Counted from the stretch's first letter, positions 51,632 through 61,690 are shown. The stretch: DNA of 64,000 nucleotides from DATJPD01 sp035506575 (GCA_035506575.1 DATJPD010000100.1:62001-126000), one strand, 5' to 3'. The notes: generated by a model from the letters alone, not told the origin. Numbers and translations: made by a program.

Positions 51632-52612
51632 ATGAAGCTGTCGTCATTGCGGGCGATTGTCGCTCTGTTTGCGGCCGCCGTTTTCCTGTTGCCGCTGGGC
51701 GCCGCGGCGCAGGCCTATCCTGAAAAGCCCATCCACCTGATCGTCGGCTTCCAGCCCGGCGGTGTCACCGACATCGCGGCCCGGGTCGTCGGCCAGAAGC
51801 TTTCGGATGCGTGGAAGCAGCAGGTGGTGGTCGAGAACCGTACCGGTGCCGCCGGCCTCGTAGCGGTCGAACTGGTCCAGCACGCCTCGCCGGACGGCTA
51901 CACGCTGCTGGTCACGTCGACCGACTTTCTGACGATCAACCCGTCGGCGTTCGCGAAACTGCCCTACGATCCTGATCGCAGCTTCACCCCGATCGCCAGC
52001 CTCACGTTCACGCCGCTGGTTTTCGTCACCGGCATGAGCACGGGCATCAATAGCCTCAAGGAACTGATCGCCGCGGCCAAGGCCAAGCCCGGCACCGTGG
52101 CGTTCTCCTCGCCAGGCGTCGGCAGCACGAACCACCTCACCGGCGAGCTGTTCGCAGATGCGATCGGCACCAAGCTCGTGCACGTCGCCTACCGCGGCGG
52201 TGTCCCAGCGGCGCAGGCGGTCGTCTCAGGCGAAGTGCAGATGGGCATCATCGCGGTGTCTTCGGCGCAGCCCTTCGTCAAAGGGAGCAAGATGAAGATC
52301 CTGGGCATCGCCTCGCCGCAGCGCATCTCGCTGGTCCCGGACTGGCCGACGATCGCCGAACAGGGCGTGCCCGGGTTCGACGCCGCACTGCGGGTCGGCA
52401 TGTGGGGCCCGGCCGGTGTGCCGCAGCCGGTCGTCGCTAAGCTCCGGGGCGAGATCGCGAAGGCGCTGCAGGACAAGGACGTCCTCGATCACTTCGCCAC
52501 GCTCGGCAACCTGCCGGCGCCGATGCCGGTCGCAGACTTCAACGCCCAGATCAAGACCGAAGAGGGACGCTTCGCCAAGGTCGTGAAGCAGGAGGGGATC
52601 AAGATCGAGTAG
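51632..52612 (+). CDS. Bug/TctC-family substrate-binding protein
   Basis: A 326-residue periplasmic binding protein. A Sec signal peptide (LSSLRAIVALFAAAVFLLPL, cleaved after AAAQA) precedes YPEKPIHLIVGFQPGGVTDI, VVVENRTGAAG and SPDGYTLLVTST, the family blocks also seen in the Bug protein at 22312. GGAGG precedes the ATG at 51632. No TctAB partner is present. Its place divergent from the DUF2848 cluster suggests it binds that pathway's carboxylate substrate. Confidence 0.92.
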   Translation: MKLSSLRAIVALFAAAVFLLPLGAAAQAYPEKPIHLIVGFQPGGVTDIAARVVGQKLSDAWKQQVVVENRTGAAGLVAVELVQHASPDGYTLLVTSTDFLTINPSAFAKLPYDPDRSFTPIASLTFTPLVFVTGMSTGINSLKELIAAAKAKPGTVAFSSPGVGSTNHLTGELFADAIGTKLVHVAYRGGVPAAQAVVSGEVQMGIIAVSSAQPFVKGSKMKILGIASPQRISLVPDWPTIAEQGVPGFDAALRVGMWGPAGVPQPVVAKLRGEIAKALQDKDVLDHFATLGNLPAPMPVADFNAQIKTEEGRFAKVVKQEGIKIE

Positions 52613-52644
52613 CGGCAAAACGCGCGGGCTTACGCTTTACCCTG

Positions 52645-52745
52645 GTCATCGCCGGGCTTGTCCCGGCGATCCACGTCGGCGAGCAAGTACGAATGCCGGG
52701 CACGTTCGGCCCGGCGCGGATGCCCGCGACAAGGGCGGGCATGAC
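52645..52745. repeat. Intergenic palindromic repeat array (GTCAT...ATGAC)
   Basis: Three perfect hairpins in a row: ATCGCCGGG/CCCGGCGAT (52648-52670), GCCGGGC/GCCCGGC (52695-52715) and ATGCCCGC/GCGGGCAT (52720-52742). The element begins GTCAT and ends ATGAC, so its ends are themselves inverted. This layout is that of the dispersed palindromic elements common between genes in Alphaproteobacteria. It lies between two convergent genes and may act as a bidirectional terminator. Confidence 0.7.
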
Positions 52746-52772
52746 GTTCGCTACCGCCCCGGCGCGCTTCGC

Positions 52773-53246
52773 TCAGCGCGCCTGGTTCTTCTTGGCGATG
52801 AGGGTCTTGATCTCGTCGAGGCTGTCGGTGACGCGCTTGTTGATCACGTCGAAGGCCTCGCCCTGGGATTTGGAGACCATTTCGGCGAGCTCGCGCATGT
52901 TGGCGATGGCGCGCTTGAAGCCCTCTTTCAGCATCTCGGTCTGGCGGCTCGCCTTGTCCTCGGGGCTGCCGGCGGCCATCATATCCCGCATCGCCTGCGA
53001 GGTTTCTTCCATCATCTGACGGAAAATCTCGCTCTGCCGCTTGGCCACGGCCTGCATGCCTTCCACGGCCAGCTGGTTCGCCTCGCTCAGGGCCTCGAGA
53101 TTGCGCCGCTGGCTGGCGACGACCGCCTCGACGTCCACGCCGGGAACCTTGAAGTCCCCCATCAGCTTGGGGAAGTCCCCCATCAGCTTCGATGGATCCA
53201 TCATCTTGGTGAAGTCGAAGTCGCCGAACGGGTTTGGTTTGGCCAT
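52773..53246 (-). CDS. Phasin family protein
   Basis: A 157-residue helical protein that coats polyhydroxyalkanoate granules. The phasin_2 pattern is clear: VVASQRRNLEALSEANQLAVEGMQAVAKRQSEI (in part, RRNLEALSEANQLAVEG) and KEGFKRAIANMRELAEM. The N-terminus contains a short tandem repeat, KLMGDFPKLMGDF. AAGGAG lies six bases before the ATG. A TetR-type gene is upstream on the same strand, an arrangement that fits regulation of granule proteins. Confidence 0.9.
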   Translation of the reverse strand: MAKPNPFGDFDFTKMMDPSKLMGDFPKLMGDFKVPGVDVEAVVASQRRNLEALSEANQLAVEGMQAVAKRQSEIFRQMMEETSQAMRDMMAAGSPEDKASRQTEMLKEGFKRAIANMRELAEMVSKSQGEAFDVINKRVTDSLDEIKTLIAKKNQAR

Positions 53247-53357
53247 GGGGCGCTCCTTCGCGAGGCCTCAGGCCTCATGAGACGGGTGACCGAAGCTGCC
53301 GAAGTCTTATTCCCGGCAACCTGCCACGTCAATGACATTGCCCCGAAGGCGGGGCCT

Positions 53358-54005
53358 TTACGCGGCGGCGCGCCTGCCGGGGCGCGGGATGCTGTTGGCG
53401 AACATCTCGGCGCGCGACAGCGCCTGGTCGAGGGCGGCCATGGTCTTCGCGTGATCTTCGCTCTCGTCGCGCAACCAGATGCGCATCGTGTAAAGGTAGA
53501 TCGCGGCCAGCGCCTTGGCGCGCAGCAGGCCGAAAGGGCCGCCGCCGGGAAGCCCCGCCACGCTCGCCATCCAGGCCATCGACCGGCACAACCGCGCCCC
53601 GGTGCACAGCGCCGCCAGCGGATGCAGCGGCAGATCGCGCGCGAGCGCGGCCACGGCACCTTTGTATGGCTGGAGCGCATCGAAGCGGCGCATGAACAGG
53701 TCGAACAGCCGGTCGCGCGGCGAGGATTCGTCCCCGCCGGCCTCGGCCCCCTCCAGGGTCGCGAGGTCGATCCGGCGCACGAACGCGTCGAGGATGGCGC
53801 CCTTGGAGCGGAAACGCCGGTAGAGTTCGGCTATGCCGAGGCCGGCTTCCTGGGCGATATCGGCGAAGCTGGTGCGCCGCCAGCCCTGGGTTTCGGCCAG
53901 CTTCAGGGCGGCGTCGATGACGGCATCGTCGCCCCCGGCCCGGCGCTCCGCCGATGCGGCAGGACGTGCTGCCGCTTTGCGTCGCTGCGTCGTCTTGCGC
54001 GCCAT
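53358..54005 (-). CDS. TetR-family regulator
   Basis: A 215-residue regulator. A basic leader (RKTTQRRKAAARPAASAERR) precedes the HTH (RTSFADIAQEAGLGIAELYR, about residues 44-63) and a helical ligand domain. GAGGAGG is six bases from the ATG. It lies 111 bases upstream of the phasin gene in the same direction, with a small GCCCCG/CGGGGC hairpin after its stop. Effector unknown. Confidence 0.88.
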   Translation of the reverse strand: MARKTTQRRKAAARPAASAERRAGGDDAVIDAALKLAETQGWRRTSFADIAQEAGLGIAELYRRFRSKGAILDAFVRRIDLATLEGAEAGGDESSPRDRLFDLFMRRFDALQPYKGAVAALARDLPLHPLAALCTGARLCRSMAWMASVAGLPGGGPFGLLRAKALAAIYLYTMRIWLRDESEDHAKTMAALDQALSRAEMFANSIPRPGRRAAA

Positions 54006-54070
54006 GGCCGTCCTCCTCAGATGGTCCTGAAGTATCTGGGGAGGAGCAGGGAAAAGTCAAAACGCCGGGA

Positions 54071-54889
54071 TCAGCCGGCCAGCTCACGCGAGCGCCGCGT
54101 GGCCGCGGCCACGGCGCGCTTCAGAAGCCCCGACAGCCCGCCGCGCCTGGCCATCAGGACTTCGAGGGCGGCGGCGGTGGTGCCGCCGGGCGAGGTCACG
54201 TTGCGGCGCAGCTGTTCCGCCGGTTCAGGCGCCTGGTGCAAGAGCTCGCCCGATCCGACGACGGTGGCGCGGGCCAGCCGCATCGCGAGCTCGGCCGGCA
54301 GGCCGGCCGCCTCGCCGGCCTCGGCGAGCGCTTCCACGAGCAGGAACACGTAGGCCGGCCCGCTGCCGGAGACGGCGGTCACGGGATCGAGCAGGCGCTC
54401 ATCCTCGACCCAGGCCACCTCGCCCACCGCAGAGAGCAGCCGCCCGCAGATGTCGCGCTGCTCTCGCGAGACATGCGCATTCGCGCAGGCGACGGTGATC
54501 CCCCGGCCGACCGCGGCTGGCGTGTTCGGCATCGAGCGCACCATGGCCGCATCGGGTCCAAGCTGGCGCCCGAAGAACGCGAGCGGCCGCCCGGCGGCGA
54601 TCGACAGGAACACGGTCGAGGGCGAGACGAAGCGGCGATAGGCCGGCACGACATTGTCCATGCCTTGCGGCTTGACCGCGAACACGACCACGCGCGGCAC
54701 AACGCCGGCGGGCAGGTCTTTGGCGTCATCGACGATTGTGATGCCGGGCTTGCCGCGAAAGGCGGCGGTGGCGGCGGATGCGGGCTCGATGATGATGACG
54801 GGCGCGTCAGCGCCCGCTGTGCCGCGGGCGAGCCAGCCGGAGAGCATGGCGCCGCCCATCTTGCCGCAGCCGACCAGGAGCGCAGTCAT
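54071..54889 (-). CDS. proC: Pyrroline-5-carboxylate reductase
   Basis: Final enzyme of proline synthesis; it reduces 1-pyrroline-5-carboxylate with NAD(P)H. The 272-residue protein has the Rossmann start LLVGCGKMGGAMLSGWL, VVFAVKPQGMDNVV, RSMPNTPAAVGRG and the C-terminal signature VTAVSGSGPAYVFLLVEAL ... VTSPGGTTAAALEVL. AGGAG is upstream of the ATG. It follows the YbjN-type gene by 78 bases on the same strand, an order frequent in Alphaproteobacteria. Confidence 0.95.
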   Translation of the reverse strand: MTALLVGCGKMGGAMLSGWLARGTAGADAPVIIIEPASAATAAFRGKPGITIVDDAKDLPAGVVPRVVVFAVKPQGMDNVVPAYRRFVSPSTVFLSIAAGRPLAFFGRQLGPDAAMVRSMPNTPAAVGRGITVACANAHVSREQRDICGRLLSAVGEVAWVEDERLLDPVTAVSGSGPAYVFLLVEALAEAGEAAGLPAELAMRLARATVVGSGELLHQAPEPAEQLRRNVTSPGGTTAAALEVLMARRGGLSGLLKRAVAAATRRSRELAG

Positions 54890-54967
54890 GCGCCTTCGCT
54901 CCTCGCGGAGCTACGGCGCACAGGCTCGCGCAACAGGCTTGCCCGCCGCAGCTGCAGCGAACGCGGG

Positions 54968-55474
54968 CTAGGCTTCGCCGATCGGATCGAGGCAGGCGGC
55001 GGTGACCGCCTCAGCGGGATTCTTCCCGCCCCACACCACGTACTGGAACGCGGGATAGAAGCGCTCGCACTCGTTGAGCGCCACGTCGACGAGGTCTTCG
55101 AGCTGCTCGACCGCCGCACCCCGCGCGCCGCGCAGGGGAACCGCGTGGCGGAACGTCGGCTGGTTGTCCTCCGAGGACAGGTCGAAGTGACCGAGCCAGA
55201 GACGCTCGTTGGTGAGGGCGAGGAGCTCATTGATCGGCGGGCGGCGGTGATTGGGGACCTTGAGGTCGAGGGCGCAGGAGAAGTGTAGCGCGCTCATGTC
55301 GGAGCTCCACGCGAAGTAGAGCCGGTAGTCGCACCACTTGCCGGGGATCTGCGCCATCAGCTCGTCGTCGTTGGCGCGGTCGAACGGCCATTCGTGGGCG
55401 TTGATGATCTCTTCGATGATGTCGAGGGGGTTGGGGATCGATTCTCTGGAGGTCGAGACCGAAACTTCGGGCAT
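54968..55474 (-). CDS. YbjN-domain protein
   Basis: A 168-residue cytosolic protein of the YbjN/type III chaperone-like fold. Family signs are NPLDIIEEIINAHEWPFDR, YRLYFAWSSDMSALHFSCAL and LLALTNERLWLGHFDL. GGGAGG eight bases from the ATG at 55474 fixes the start; the longer frame is rejected. Its neighbour proC and this position are conserved in Alphaproteobacteria. Function not established; a chaperone-like or regulatory role is usually proposed. Confidence 0.9.
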   Translation of the reverse strand: MPEVSVSTSRESIPNPLDIIEEIINAHEWPFDRANDDELMAQIPGKWCDYRLYFAWSSDMSALHFSCALDLKVPNHRRPPINELLALTNERLWLGHFDLSSEDNQPTFRHAVPLRGARGAAVEQLEDLVDVALNECERFYPAFQYVVWGGKNPAEAVTAACLDPIGEA

Positions 55475-55703
55475 GTAGACAGCCTCCCAAGGCGCGACGG
55501 CTGTCGGATCGTATTCCTGGGCGTGAGGATAAAATCCGCGGCCCCCAGGAAATATTGTGTGCGACGCGACCCGACACACTACAAATAGGTTGCCATAGCC
55601 GGATTCGCGCAAGCAAGGAAATAAATGCGGCCGTGAAAATAATTGTGGAAAAATGCCCCACTTAACTCCCGTTCCTCGCGATTTACGCGAGACAGGACCG
55701 GTT

Positions 55704-55961
55704 TCAGGGGTTTTTTTCCGCGAGCCGCCGCTCGAGTTCGGCAACCCGCGCGGCGAGGTTTTCGTTCTCCAGCCGGGCTTTGGCCGCCATCGCCTTCACG
55801 GCCTCGAACTCCTCGCGGGCCACGAGGTTCTGCGACTTGAACCAGGCTTCGAGGCGGCTCTTGATCTGCGCCTCGGCTTCGGCGCGCATGCCGGAGAGGG
55901 CGCCCAGCGCCCCGCTCGCGGCACGCGCCAGATCGTCGAGAAACGGATTTTCGCTTTGCAT
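55704..55961 (-). CDS. ubiK: Ubiquinone biosynthesis accessory factor UbiK
   Basis: An 85-residue helical coiled-coil protein (BMFP family) that in E. coli supports aerobic ubiquinone synthesis by binding UbiJ and lipids. The start ENPFLDDLARAASGALGAL, the centre SRLEAWFKSQNLVAREEFEA and the leucine-zipper-like end AARVAELERRLAEK are typical. The ATG at 55961 gives the standard length. A CTCGCG/CGCGAG hairpin (55675-55691) follows the stop. Confidence 0.9.
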   Translation of the reverse strand: MQSENPFLDDLARAASGALGALSGMRAEAEAQIKSRLEAWFKSQNLVAREEFEAVKAMAAKARLENENLAARVAELERRLAEKNP

Positions 55962-56026
55962 ACGTCTTATTATGGAAAGCCGGAGGCGCCGTTGCAACGG
56001 TCGGGTCCCACTCCTATAACCCCGAG

Positions 56027-57019
56027 ATGCAGATGATCGTCATCACCGGCGGCGCGGGCTTCATCGGCTCGAATCTCGTGGCCGCGCTCGAGCGGCGCGG
56101 CGGCGCCGACCTCGTGGTGTGCGACCGGCTGGGCAGCGGCGACAAGTGGCGCAACATCGCCAAGCGCGAGCTGGCGGATCTCGTGGCGCCCGAGCGGCTG
56201 TTCGATTTCCTCGGCACGCATGCGCGCGAGGTCGAGACGATCTTCCATCTCGGCGCCATCTCCTCGACCACCGAGACCGACGTCGACCTCATCGCGCAGG
56301 AGAATTTCCGCCTCAGCCTGGCGCTGTGGGCGTGGTGCGCCCGCCACGGCAAGCGCTTCATCTACGCCTCCTCCGCCGCGACCTACGGCGACGGCTCGGC
56401 CGGGTTCGACGACGATCCCTCGCCCGCAGCGCTCGCGAAGCTGCGGCCGCTCAATCCCTATGGATGGAGCAAGCACCTGTTCGACCGCCGGGTGGCGCGG
56501 CTCCTGGCCCGGGAGGCGCCGCGGCCCGCCCAGCATGTCGGCCTCAAGTTCTTCAACGTCTACGGGCCCAACGAGTATCACAAGGGCGGCCAGCGCTCGG
56601 TCGCCCATCAGCTCTACCCGCGCGCCGTCGCGGGCGAGCCCGCGCGCCTGTTCAAGTCGCACAATCCGGCCTATCCGGACGGCGGCCAGAAGCGCGATTT
56701 CGTGTGGGCCGGCGACTGCGTGTCGGTGATGCTGTGGCTGTTCGACCACCCGCACGTGAACGGCCTGTTCAATCTGGGCAGCGGGGCGGCGCGCAGCTTC
56801 GCCGACCTCGCGCGCGCGGTCTACGCGGCGGCGGGCAAGGAGGCCCGGCTCGAGTTCGTCGACACGCCCGTGGAGATCCGCGACAAGTACCAGTACTTCA
56901 CCGAGGCGAAGATGGAGCGGCTGCGCGCGGCCGGCTACGCGCTGCCGATGACCACGCTCGAAGACGGCGTGCGGCAATACGTGCAGACTTACCTCTCGGC
57001 GGGCGACCCATACCTCTGA
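56027..57019 (+). CDS. hldD: ADP-L-glycero-D-manno-heptose 6-epimerase
   Basis: NADP-dependent SDR-type epimerase that makes the heptose donor for the lipopolysaccharide inner core; 330 residues. Rossmann motif VITGGAGFIGSNL, catalytic YGWSK in LNPYGWSKHLFDRRV, and family-specific FHLGAISSTTETD, FNVYGPNEYHKGGQ and YPDGGQKRDFVW all match HldD/RfaD. A second ATG two codons in is an alternative start. Followed without a gap by lgt. Confidence 0.94.
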   Translation: MQMIVITGGAGFIGSNLVAALERRGGADLVVCDRLGSGDKWRNIAKRELADLVAPERLFDFLGTHAREVETIFHLGAISSTTETDVDLIAQENFRLSLALWAWCARHGKRFIYASSAATYGDGSAGFDDDPSPAALAKLRPLNPYGWSKHLFDRRVARLLAREAPRPAQHVGLKFFNVYGPNEYHKGGQRSVAHQLYPRAVAGEPARLFKSHNPAYPDGGQKRDFVWAGDCVSVMLWLFDHPHVNGLFNLGSGAARSFADLARAVYAAAGKEARLEFVDTPVEIRDKYQYFTEAKMERLRAAGYALPMTTLEDGVRQYVQTYLSAGDPYL

Positions 57020-57841
57020 ATGATCACCCTCAGCCTCTTGTTCCCCGACTTCGATCCGGTCGCCGTCCATCTCGGGCCGTTCGCCATCCGCTGGTACGCG
57101 CTCGCCTACATCGCCGGGATCCTGCTCGGCTGGCGCTACGCGCTGCGGCTGATCGATCAGAAGCCTCGGTTCATGAGCCGGGTGGCGCTCGACGATTTCA
57201 TCGTGTGGGTGACGCTCGGCATCATCCTGGGCGGCCGGCTCGGCTACGTGCTCTTCTACAAGCCGAGCGCCTATCTCGCCGATCCATGGGAGATCCCCAA
57301 GCTCTACCACGGTGGCATGAGCTTTCATGGGGGATTGCTCGGCGTGACGGCGGCGATCCTCCTGTTCGCGCGCAAGCGCGCGATTCCGGTGCTGGCGCTC
57401 TCCGACGTGGTCGCGGCGGTGGCGCCGATCGGCCTGTTCTTCGGCCGCATCGCCAACTTCATCAACGGCGAGCTCTACGGGCGCGTGACCGACGTGCCGT
57501 GGGGCATGATCTTCCCGCACTCGGACGGCCTGCCGCGCCATCCGAGCCAGCTCTACGAGGCGACGTTCGAGGGCCTGATCCTCTTCTGCGTGATGACCTG
57601 GTTCGCCCGCCGGCGCGACTGGCGCGAGCGCCCCGGCCGGCTCACCGGCCTGTTCCTCGCGGGCTATGCGGTCGCGCGCATGTCGGGCGAGCTGTTCCGC
57701 GAGCCCGACTCCTTCCTCGGCTTCATCGTCGGCCCGTTCACCATGGGCCAGCTCCTGTCGCTGCCGCTCCTGATCGCCGGCATCTGGCTGATCGTGGCCT
57801 GCGCCAGGCGCAAACCGCTGCCGGACGCGCCGGCCGCGTGA
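57020..57841 (+). CDS. lgt: Prolipoprotein diacylglyceryl transferase
   Basis: Essential inner-membrane enzyme that adds diacylglyceryl to the lipobox cysteine of prolipoproteins; 273 residues with about seven helices. IRWYALAYIAGILLGW, the HGG motif in MSFHGGLLG and the Lgt signature GRIANFINGELYGR are present, as is HPSQLYEA. The ATG follows the hldD TGA directly. The next gene starts inside the lgt stop (GTGA). Confidence 0.96.
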   Translation: MITLSLLFPDFDPVAVHLGPFAIRWYALAYIAGILLGWRYALRLIDQKPRFMSRVALDDFIVWVTLGIILGGRLGYVLFYKPSAYLADPWEIPKLYHGGMSFHGGLLGVTAAILLFARKRAIPVLALSDVVAAVAPIGLFFGRIANFINGELYGRVTDVPWGMIFPHSDGLPRHPSQLYEATFEGLILFCVMTWFARRRDWRERPGRLTGLFLAGYAVARMSGELFREPDSFLGFIVGPFTMGQLLSLPLLIAGIWLIVACARRKPLPDAPAA

Positions 57842-58896
57842 GCCGGGCGCTGGCCGAGGAGATCCTCGCCCGCATCCGCGAGCACGGGCCGCTGCCGGTC
57901 TCCGAGTACATGCGCCTGGCGCTGTTCCATCCCGAGCACGGCTATTACCGCACGCACGCCGCGATCGGCGCGCGCGGGGACTTCATCACGGCACCCGAGA
58001 TCAGCCAGATGTTCGGCGAGCTGATCGGGCTGTGGGCGGCGGAGCTGTGGGCGGCCCTCGGCCGGCCGCCGACGCTGCATCTGGTCGAGCTCGGGCCCGG
58101 CCGCGGCACCTTGATGGCCGACGCTCTGCGCGCCGCGGCCAAGGCCAGCCCGGACTTCCGCGCCGCGATCGACCTGCATCTGGTCGAGATCAATCCCGAG
58201 CTGCGCCGCCGTCAGGGCGAGGCGCTCGCGGCCGCCCGGCCGCATTGGCATGACGATCTCGGCACGGTGCCAACAGGGCCCGCGATCGTCATCGCCAACG
58301 AGTTCTTCGACGCCCTGCCCGTCGATCAGGTGGTGCGCACGGAAGCAGGATGGCGCCAGCGCGTGGTCGAGCACGCGGACGGGCGGCTGGTCTTCGGCCA
58401 CGGCGATCCGGTGGCCAAGCCTGCGGAGGCGCCGGTCGGCTCGGTCTTCGAGCTTTCGCCGGAGCGCGAGATGATCGCGGCCCGGCTCTTTGAACGTATC
58501 GCGAGCCAGCGCGGGGCGGCCCTGATCATCGATTACGGTTCGATGTCGGCGCTGGGCGACAGCCTGCAGGCCGTGCGCGCCCACCAAAAGGTCGAGCCGC
58601 TGGCCGAGCCGGGAGACGCCGACCTCACGGCGCATGTCGATTTCTCGCGGCTTACGGCGCTCGCCGGCGCCGCCGGTGCCGTCGCTCACGGTCCGGTGCC
58701 GCAAGGCGCCTTCCTGCGCCGGCTGGGCATCGCGGCGCGTGCCGCAACCCTCCTGCGCGCCGCAACCCCAGCGCAAAAACGTGACATCGAGCAGGCCATG
58801 CGCCGCTTGATCGAGCCCGACGAAATGGGCACCCTGTTCCAGGCCCTGGCCGTGACGGCGCCGGGCCTTCCGATACCGCCGGGATTCGATGTCTGA
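57838..58896 (+). CDS. SAM-dependent methyltransferase, MidA/NDUFAF7 family
   Basis: A 352-residue methyltransferase of the family whose mitochondrial member methylates an arginine of complex I. Blocks are VSEYMRLALFHPEHGYY, GDFITAPEISQMFGE, the SAM motif VELGPGRGTL, VIANEFFDALPVDQ and IIDYGSM, LTAHVDFSRL. The GTG start shares bases with the lgt stop. Its end overlaps pgeF by eight bases. Complex I assembly is a plausible role in this organism. Confidence 0.92.
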   Translation: MSRALAEEILARIREHGPLPVSEYMRLALFHPEHGYYRTHAAIGARGDFITAPEISQMFGELIGLWAAELWAALGRPPTLHLVELGPGRGTLMADALRAAAKASPDFRAAIDLHLVEINPELRRRQGEALAAARPHWHDDLGTVPTGPAIVIANEFFDALPVDQVVRTEAGWRQRVVEHADGRLVFGHGDPVAKPAEAPVGSVFELSPEREMIAARLFERIASQRGAALIIDYGSMSALGDSLQAVRAHQKVEPLAEPGDADLTAHVDFSRLTALAGAAGAVAHGPVPQGAFLRRLGIAARAATLLRAATPAQKRDIEQAMRRLIEPDEMGTLFQALAVTAPGLPIPPGFDV

Positions 58897-59686
58897 CAGC
58901 TGCCGCATGCTGACTCTGGGTCCGCTGAACCGCCTCGACGGCGTCCGTCACGGATTCTTCAGCCGCGAGGGCGGGGTGAGCGGCGGCGTCTACGCGACCT
59001 TGAACTGCGGGCTCGGCTCGGGCGATGCGATCGACAACGTCCAGACGAACCGCGCGCGCGCCGCGGGCGAGATCGACGTCGCCCCCGGCTCGCTGCTCAC
59101 CTGCTACCAGATCCACAGCGCCGAGGTGGTCGAGGTCGAGGGACCGTGGCCGCACGACACGCGCCCGAAGGCGGATGCGATGGTGACGCGCAAGCCGGGC
59201 GTGGCGCTCGGGATCCTGACCGCCGACTGCGCGCCGGTGCTGCTGGCCGACGCGGAGGCGCGGGTGATCGGTGCCGCGCATGCCGGCTGGCGCGGCGCGC
59301 TCAGCGGGGTGATCGGCGCCACGGTCGCGGCGATGGTCAAGCTCGGCGCCAGGCCGGCGCGAATCGTCGCCGGCACCGGCCCGTGCATCGCCCAACGGTC
59401 CTACGAGGTGGGCCCCGAATTCCCGGCCCCGTTCCTGGCCGCCGATCCGGCCCACGAGACGCTGTTTGCCCCCTGTGCGGCCGCGGCGGCGCGCGGGGAG
59501 ACCAAGTACCTCTTCGACCTGCGCGGCTTCGTCGCCGCGCAGCTCGCCAAGGCGGGCGTTGCGCAAAGCTACGACCTGCCGCACGACACCTGCCGCGAAG
59601 AGCGGTTCTTCAGCTACCGCCGAACCTGCCAGCGCGGCGAAAAGGACTACGGGCGCGCGCTGTCGGCGATCGCGTTGGAACCATGA
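58889..59686 (+). CDS. pgeF: Peptidoglycan editing factor / laccase-domain purine nucleoside phosphorylase
   Basis: A 265-residue protein of the YfiH/LACC1 family. The zinc ligands fit the histidine in CYQIHSAEV, the cysteine in LTADCAPVLL and the histidine in AAHAGWRGALSG, with GPCIAQRSYEVG and DTCREERFFSYRR in the second half. Members act on purine nucleosides and, in E. coli, remove misplaced serine in peptidoglycan precursors. Overlaps the methyltransferase gene and is followed by a lipoprotein gene starting inside its stop. Confidence 0.92.
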   Translation: MSDSCRMLTLGPLNRLDGVRHGFFSREGGVSGGVYATLNCGLGSGDAIDNVQTNRARAAGEIDVAPGSLLTCYQIHSAEVVEVEGPWPHDTRPKADAMVTRKPGVALGILTADCAPVLLADAEARVIGAAHAGWRGALSGVIGATVAAMVKLGARPARIVAGTGPCIAQRSYEVGPEFPAPFLAADPAHETLFAPCAAAAARGETKYLFDLRGFVAAQLAKAGVAQSYDLPHDTCREERFFSYRRTCQRGEKDYGRALSAIALEP

Positions 59687-60537
59687 GCCTGTTGCGCCTC
59701 CCGTTGCTCGCCACCTTCGTCGTCCTGGCGACGCTCGCCGGATGCGGCGAGCTGCCGCGGCCGTTCGAATCGGCGCACGACAGCAACGACGATCTGCGGC
59801 TCATGCCAGTCGACAAGGCCGGCATGGTGGTCCATCCGCCCGCGGGCATGCCGGGCCCGGCGGCCGATGCGCTGACCCGCGCCCTGATCGACGCGCTGCG
59901 CAACGAAGACGTGGCCGCCATGACCCCTCCCGGCAACGCGGCGAGCCTGGTGCTGGACGGCACGGCCACGGCGGAGCCTGCCGGCTGGTCCATCCGCCTG
60001 GCGCTCGCGGACGCGAACAAGACAGCACTCGGCTCGGTGACCTCGCACGCCGCTCCGACGGCCGTCGACGACCCCCAGGCCTGGTCTCCCTTCGCCAAGG
60101 CGATGGCGAAATCGATCGCAGCGATGCTGCAGACCGACGGCACCACGCCGCGCACCGACCAGCCGAACGTGGTGATCGGCGACGTGCGCGGGTTGCCGGA
60201 CGGCGAGCGGCGCATGCTGGTGCACGCGCTCGAATTCGCGCTGCAACGGGCGCGCGTTCAGGTCTCATCGACCCCGGACAAGGCGACGCACGTGATCAGC
60301 GGCGACATTCTCATCTCCCCGCCGCACGGCTCGGGCACCCGGCAGCAGAGCAGCGTCGACGTCAAATGGACTGTCGCGCGCGCCGACAAGAGCGAGGTCG
60401 GGCAGCTCCACCAGGCCAACGACGTGCCGGTCGACATGCTCAGCCACGACTGGCCGGACATCGCCATGGCGGTGGCTGACGCGGCCGTGGACGGCATCGT
60501 CGACCTGGTCAACCGCCGGGACGCGGCGGCGCAATAG
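59683..60537 (+). CDS. Hypothetical lipoprotein
   Basis: A 284-residue envelope lipoprotein. The leader LPLLATFVVLATLAGCG contains the lipobox LAGC. The mature part has two similar alpha/beta regions, around PAADALTRALIDALRNED and GERRMLVHALEFALQRARVQ, which suggests an internal duplication. The gene is coupled to pgeF (ATGA) and precedes prs, an arrangement found in other Alphaproteobacteria. Function unknown. Confidence 0.85.
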   Translation: MSLLRLPLLATFVVLATLAGCGELPRPFESAHDSNDDLRLMPVDKAGMVVHPPAGMPGPAADALTRALIDALRNEDVAAMTPPGNAASLVLDGTATAEPAGWSIRLALADANKTALGSVTSHAAPTAVDDPQAWSPFAKAMAKSIAAMLQTDGTTPRTDQPNVVIGDVRGLPDGERRMLVHALEFALQRARVQVSSTPDKATHVISGDILISPPHGSGTRQQSSVDVKWTVARADKSEVGQLHQANDVPVDMLSHDWPDIAMAVADAAVDGIVDLVNRRDAAAQ

Positions 60538-60601
60538 CGCAGATTTCGGCGGGACTCAGGCTGGTTTACAGGCTTGTGACGCCCTGATAAATTCCGCCCC
60601 G

Positions 60602-60634
60602 CCCGCGGTGCGGGACCGTTGGGTCCGCCGCGGG
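60602..60634 (+). terminator. Possible terminator/attenuator before prs
   Basis: CCCGCGG at 60602-60608 and CCGCGGG at 60628-60634 pair, with an inner GGACC/GGGTCC region, and TTTCGTTATTT follows. It ends about 65 bases before the prs ATG, so it may end the lgt-pgeF-lipoprotein message or attenuate prs. Confidence 0.5.
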
Positions 60635-60699
60635 TTTCGTTATTTCTCCTTTCGGATCAGGCTCTTGCGAGCGCGAGAGGACTTGGGGTCAGGGAATCG

Positions 60700-61632
<933 letters not shown>

Positions 61633-61690
61633 GATTTGTGAGCGGCGCGCGGCACCCCTGGAGGCCGGCGCCTTTTTGAAGGAGAGAGCA

